Positions 11,968-15,528 of a DNA stretch of 15,528 nucleotides are shown piece after piece. The translations under genes were made by a program, and so were the position numbers. The DNA is from Myxococcales bacterium. GTDB lineage: Bacteria > Myxococcota_C > UBA6777. Each line of letters begins with the position of its first letter. Positions within the stretch are counted from its first letter, which is position 1. The notes below the pieces were generated by a model, which saw only the letters and a list, made by a program, of their open reading frames with translations, did no database searches and had not been told where the DNA came from. The DNA is taken from assembly GCA_027005175.1 (NCBI GenBank), contig JALTMC010000419.1:1-15528 (forward strand), read 5' to 3'.

Positions 11968-13193
11968 CATCAGCCAAGCAACACTTCTCTTTCAGAGTTT
12001 GGATAGGTTTGTTGCTCGGAGTTGTTGGTTGTGGAATGGCCTGGAACTCTGTGGAAGCGGGGCCTTATGGACGCCCCAATGTCTCTGAAGATCAACGGCG
12101 ATTGCGGCGTGTGGTTTACTGGCAGAACAAAATGAAGCTGCTTAAACTCAGACGTCAAGAAAATACGATCCTGGATGATATTGAAGAGATGGATCGCAAG
12201 ACCGTTAAGCTTCACCAGCACTTACTGTCTTTGCAAAAGCAAACCAAAGCCTTACAAAAACAAGTGGTACGGGCTCAGGCGAATTTAAGGATAGAAAATC
12301 AGGCATCGAAGGAGGTGTTGGCTCAAATTCAGCCTCGTCTTCGGTTGTTGTATCGTATGGCCCGTCTTGGCCACGCTCGCTTGCTATTGGGGGCACGCTC
12401 TCTTCATCATATGGCTCAGCGGTGGAGGGCGATTCAGCTGCTTTCTGTTCGGGATGTAAAGATCCTACGAGAGTACCAACGGATTCGACGTCGTGCTGAA
12501 AACATCTCCGAGGAGTGGAAGGCCAAACGCGCCCATCTGATTCGATTGATGAAAGAAGTGGGGCAGCAACAGCAGAAACTGAGCAAGCAGCGCAAGGAGA
12601 AAACCTATATACTCAAAGCGCTATACCGTGAAAAAGATATGTATCGACGGACCCTGCGCGCTTTGCGAGGTCGAGGTGCTTTTATCCAGTTGCTGGTGTC
12701 AAAGTGGCAAAAAAAGAGCCCAACGATAGGTCTGGCTTTGCAAAAAGGTCAGCTGCCATGGCCGATCCATAAGTTTTCCCCTTTTTGTGAGAAGTATATG
12801 GTAAAAAAGAGGGGCTCTTTCCGAGGGCTGGTCTGCTTGAAGCGTCGTCTTTTGCAGAGGTCGCTTCGATGTCCTCTGGGGCGAAAAGGTCTCGTCTTGC
12901 ATGTCCCTGTAGGGACACCTGCTGTTGCTATCGCCAAAGGAAAGGTGGCTGCGCGTGGGTGGAAACGGGGATTTGGACAGTTTGTGATCGTTGATCATGG
13001 ACATACATTTTATACGATTTATGGGCACCTCTCTTATATCGTTGTACAAAAAGGGGAAGAGGTCAATGTCAACTATCCGATCGGCCTGACTGGAGCGACT
13101 GGTACATTGGGACCCCCCATCTTATACTTCGGCTTGCGTCGTGGTATTCAGGCCATGAATCCTCAACTGTGGCTAAAACCCGTCAAACAATAA
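11964..13193 (+). CDS. EnvC-like coiled-coil protein with degenerate LytM (M23) domain
   Basis: 409 residues: an N-terminal signal (12-32), long coiled coils (about 45-120 and 165-235), then a LytM/M23 domain (about 265-405). The LytM fold words are present (GTPAVAIAKGKVAARGW, GFGQFVIVDHGHTFYTIYGHL, GEEVNVNYPIGLTGATGTLG), but the zinc ligands are not. The usual G-x-H-x-H-F-E-x-R end reads GPPILYFGLRR, and the first His/Asp motif is GLVLHV. This is how EnvC looks: it does not cut peptidoglycan but activates amidases under FtsEX control. Position right after ftsX, with a 4-nt overlap, fits that role. The signal end is ambiguous: VVGC at 20-23 fits a lipobox, or cleavage after VEA at 32. Oddly, the segment before the domain core carries three Cys (275, 291, 303) and many basic residues in place of the usual FG-rich strand. 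Confidence 0.88.
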   Translation: MTSAKQHFSFRVWIGLLLGVVGCGMAWNSVEAGPYGRPNVSEDQRRLRRVVYWQNKMKLLKLRRQENTILDDIEEMDRKTVKLHQHLLSLQKQTKALQKQVVRAQANLRIENQASKEVLAQIQPRLRLLYRMARLGHARLLLGARSLHHMAQRWRAIQLLSVRDVKILREYQRIRRRAENISEEWKAKRAHLIRLMKEVGQQQQKLSKQRKEKTYILKALYREKDMYRRTLRALRGRGAFIQLLVSKWQKKSPTIGLALQKGQLPWPIHKFSPFCEKYMVKKRGSFRGLVCLKRRLLQRSLRCPLGRKGLVLHVPVGTPAVAIAKGKVAARGWKRGFGQFVIVDHGHTFYTIYGHLSYIVVQKGEEVNVNYPIGLTGATGTLGPPILYFGLRRGIQAMNPQLWLKPVKQ

Positions 13194-13200
13194 AGCGACC

Positions 13201-14916
13201 ATGTCTGTACTGCACCTGCTCTCTCCACGTTGGATTGCCTTGCGCCGACCAAGCAAAGACTCTGTGAGACGCTCACCCCTCGCTCTTGCCTTCTTCGGGT
13301 CTTTGGGTGTTGGCTTCTGGTGGCTGATCTATTGGGGCTCCCATTGGCTCTGTGAGATCTTTCTTAAAGTCCCTGACATCGGTGATGTTCTGCTCCGCAA
13401 GATCCTCTCTATGATATTCCTTACCTTTTTTTCCATTCTGCTTTTCTCCAACCTTGTGACTGCCTTTTCGACGTTCTTTCTGGCCGATGACCTGCAATTA
13501 CTGAATAGTTCTCCTGTACTTCCCAGACGTTTCTTCCTCTCTCGGGTGTTTGAAACAGCCCTTCACTCCTCTTGGATGATCCTTGTCTTTGGTGTGCCAC
13601 TCCTTCTTGCCTATGGTCAGACTTTTCACGCCTCTCCCATGTACTATCTACAGATCCTTGTGGTCTTTTTTCCCTTTGTACTCATTCCTTCTGCCATCGC
13701 AGTGTGGTTCGCTTTGGTCTTGGCCACCTTGTTCCCTGCCCGACGTATGCGAGACATGCTTCTCTTGCTTTTTGTGCTTGGGTTTGCAGGTCTCTATCTT
13801 TACTTTCGAACCCTTCAACCCGAGCACTTTCTCGACCCCAATAAGTTCTCTGAAACCATTGGTATGTTGGGAATGCTGCGCGATCCCACTTCTGCTTTGT
13901 TGCCGAGTGATTGGGTCGTGAACTGGCTAGCCCCCTATCTTAGCCCCACGAAATTTTCAAGCGATGGTACCGGGATTTATCTGCTCTCTCTGTACCTTTC
14001 TGCGCTCACTGCCGTGGTGGTCTCTTTCTGGTTCTTTGAATGGTTCTATCGCCAGGCCTTCTCTCGATCCCAAGAAGGGAAACGTGCTCATTACAGTGGA
14101 AGTTGGTTGGTTGAAAAAGCCATTCTTCTCTCCTCTTGGCCTTTTCAGCGTGCCACACAAACGATGCTGGCCAAAGAGTTTCGGACTTTCTTACGCAACC
14201 CAGGACAGTGGGCACAACTGCTTCTGCTGGGTGCACTGATCGTTGTGTACATCTTTAACTTCAGCAGCCTACACAGCGTCAACTCCGTCAAAGTCTACGG
14301 TATTCCCGCTCTGATCACAGAGTGGTTTTTGTATACCTTTAATCTGGCCTTGCTTGGGTTTGTGATCAGTGCTGTGGCTGTTCGTTTTGCCTTTCCTGCG
14401 GTGAGTCTGGAGGGACGTTGCTTCTGGTTGATCCGACAGTCTCCGATCTCCATGAAAGAGTTCTTGCAATCCAAGTTCTGGAGTGTCTTTATTCCCCTCC
14501 TCTTTCTGGCTGAACTCATTACAGTCACTACGAATCTCTTCATTCGAGCAGACGGACTGAGTATCTTGCTGGCTATGCTGATCGTCTTGATGATGACCAT
14601 CGGAGTGACAGGTATGGGGGTTGGTCTCGGTGCTGTTTACCCTCGCTTTGGTGTCGATAATCCCGCAAAGATCGCAACCGGCTTCGGTGGAGTCTTGTTT
14701 ATGATCTGCAGCATGTTCTGGGTGCTTCTCCTTCTGGGCCTCTCGATCCTTCCTCTGATTCAGCGCATTCGCTATAAATTTCGGGGATTGTCTTTGATGT
14801 CACCCCGGTTTGTTGTTCTTGTGGTCGTTGTCTTTCTCGTTGGGTGCTTGTGCACCTTTCTGGCTTACCGGATTCCCATGAAGATGGGCATCCGAGCCCT
14901 CAGGCAGGTTGATTGA
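13201..14916 (+). CDS. Polytopic ABC-2-like exporter permease
   Basis: 571 residues with about a dozen hydrophobic segments and no ATPase motif. The N-terminal half contains FLADDLQLLNSSPVLPRRFF then SRVFETALHSSWM, and the second half has MLAKEFRTFLRNPGQWAQLL and CFWLIRQSPISMKEFLQSKF. These repeated 'amphipathic helix plus SP-[IV]' segments are typical of putative ABC exporter permeases (ABC-2-type relatives). There is no ATP-binding partner beside it other than ftsE, which already pairs with ftsX, so the partner is probably elsewhere. It starts 7 nt after the EnvC-like gene with no clear ribosome site, which suggests translational coupling to the ftsEX operon. The substrate is unknown. Confidence 0.85.
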   Translation: MSVLHLLSPRWIALRRPSKDSVRRSPLALAFFGSLGVGFWWLIYWGSHWLCEIFLKVPDIGDVLLRKILSMIFLTFFSILLFSNLVTAFSTFFLADDLQLLNSSPVLPRRFFLSRVFETALHSSWMILVFGVPLLLAYGQTFHASPMYYLQILVVFFPFVLIPSAIAVWFALVLATLFPARRMRDMLLLLFVLGFAGLYLYFRTLQPEHFLDPNKFSETIGMLGMLRDPTSALLPSDWVVNWLAPYLSPTKFSSDGTGIYLLSLYLSALTAVVVSFWFFEWFYRQAFSRSQEGKRAHYSGSWLVEKAILLSSWPFQRATQTMLAKEFRTFLRNPGQWAQLLLLGALIVVYIFNFSSLHSVNSVKVYGIPALITEWFLYTFNLALLGFVISAVAVRFAFPAVSLEGRCFWLIRQSPISMKEFLQSKFWSVFIPLLFLAELITVTTNLFIRADGLSILLAMLIVLMMTIGVTGMGVGLGAVYPRFGVDNPAKIATGFGGVLFMICSMFWVLLLLGLSILPLIQRIRYKFRGLSLMSPRFVVLVVVVFLVGCLCTFLAYRIPMKMGIRALRQVD

Positions 14917-14945
14917 GGTCGGTTCAATTTGAGGAACCTCCAATC
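14911..14945. terminator. Inverted repeat between converging genes, possible bidirectional terminator
   Basis: GATTG (14911-14915) pairs with CAATC (14941-14945), and GGTTC (14921-14925) pairs with GAACC (14934-14938), giving an interrupted stem that covers the permease stop and the end of the opposite gene. No T-run follows on either strand, so it is only a candidate. The two stops are 7 nt apart, so little other room exists for termination. Confidence 0.3.
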
Positions 14946-15528
14946 ACCTGGACAAGCTGGAGTAGCCACTGAATATGGCGTCCGAGCGTCTGTCGGGAAG
15001 TAAATTCCTTTTCGCTTTCGGGTGCAAAATAGCCGGTACCTACGTTGGCAATGGGTATGTTGCGTTCCAGAAATGGGTCCACTCCTGTTCCGCCTCGAAT
15101 CGGGTTTCTGACGATCTGTTGACCTATCGCTTGGGCTGCGGTTTCTGCCCAGTCCACCAACTCAGGGTAAGGCTGTAATGCCGGACCCATATTGATATAC
15201 TGATCTTCGATTTCCACAGGGCATGAGCTTTTCTCTGCAGCCTCGCGCAGGTGAGCAGCTCGCAGCTTTAGCTCTTCTGGCGTGAAAGCACGCAGCCGAT
15301 AATCCAGCGTGAGGGTCTGAGAGTCTGTGCGACTGACAAAGTAGGGGTTGCTATATCCCTCATGCCCTTCGCTGTCTTCCGAGAGGAGCGGCTCCACACC
15401 TGGTGTTGCGAGGAAATCCTGAATGTGGTCGGCTAACTTCCAACATTCATTTGTCACTTCGAGTGAGTCTTGCTCTCGATCCAACTCCTTGATTGTGAAA
15501 TCTGCACCGCGGATCTTGTGTGACTTTA
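14924..15528 (-). CDS. M20-family metallopeptidase, peptidase T-like, 5' part outside the window
   Basis: The frame is open from the stop at 14924-14926 to the right edge. A TTG at 15484 is internal: translation upstream of it reads KSHKIRGADFTIKELDREQ, clearly protein. At least 200 residues are visible, the C-terminal half. Seen: GHEGYSNPYFVSR, the dimerisation-domain phrase LDYRLRAFTPEELKLRAAHL, and NPIRGGTGVDPFLERNIPIA with GTGYFAPESEKEF, matching the PIRGGT-D and following catalytic region of peptidase T-type (M20) enzymes. The family removes N-terminal residues from short peptides using two zinc ions; most metal ligands lie in the missing part. Cytoplasmic, on the opposite strand to the division cluster and unlikely to be part of it. 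Exact substrate cannot be told. Confidence 0.85.
   Translation of the reverse strand, partial: KSHKIRGADFTIKELDREQDSLEVTNECWKLADHIQDFLATPGVEPLLSEDSEGHEGYSNPYFVSRTDSQTLTLDYRLRAFTPEELKLRAAHLREAAEKSSCPVEIEDQYINMGPALQPYPELVDWAETAAQAIGQQIVRNPIRGGTGVDPFLERNIPIANVGTGYFAPESEKEFTSRQTLGRHIQWLLQLVQVIGGSSN

Overview
The window looks like chromosomal DNA from a Gram-negative bacterium, most likely a deltaproteobacterial-type lineage (Myxococcota/Bradymonadota-like). This is an inference from four things: a LolC-type lipoprotein-release permease, several lipoproteins with Cys-rich and Ca-loop surface modules, an FtsEX-EnvC type divisome cassette, and a protein with an N-terminal domain I associate with those lineages. 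No rRNA, tRNA, CRISPR array, insertion sequence or phage gene was seen. The gene order looks native.

Left block, minus strand (about 1-4350). Six genes point left and are closely spaced, so they are probably one or two operons. In transcription order they are a signal-peptide cyclophilin with a double Cys4 insert, a second signal-peptide cyclophilin with a single Cys4 insert, a cytoplasmic cyclophilin with no insert, a small acidic zinc-ribbon protein, a YciO/Sua5-family protein, and a LolC/E-type permease cut by the window edge. The three tandem cyclophilins are the most unusual part. The two exported ones carry a module with exactly C-x8-C-x5-C-x16-C spacing, inserted into the loop beside the active site.

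Middle block, plus strand (about 4390-8230). A divergent non-coding stretch precedes a large lipoprotein (887 aa). It has Ig-like repeats, a Cys cluster, EF-hand-like loops and a run of nine G inside the gene. A good rho-independent terminator follows, then a small lipoprotein and a second candidate terminator.

Right block, plus strand (about 8290-14916). An inverted-repeat cluster precedes murI (glutamate racemase). Then come a protein of unknown function with an RG/P-rich tail, ftsE, ftsX, an EnvC-like coiled-coil protein with a degenerate LytM domain, and a polytopic ABC-exporter-type permease. Overlaps and very short gaps from murI to the permease suggest one transcript. The shared theme is peptidoglycan: MurI makes D-glutamate for precursors, and FtsEX with the EnvC-like protein should control septal hydrolysis. 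The unknown protein and the permease are candidate new members of this module.

A converging M20/peptidase T-like gene, truncated at the right edge, closes the window.
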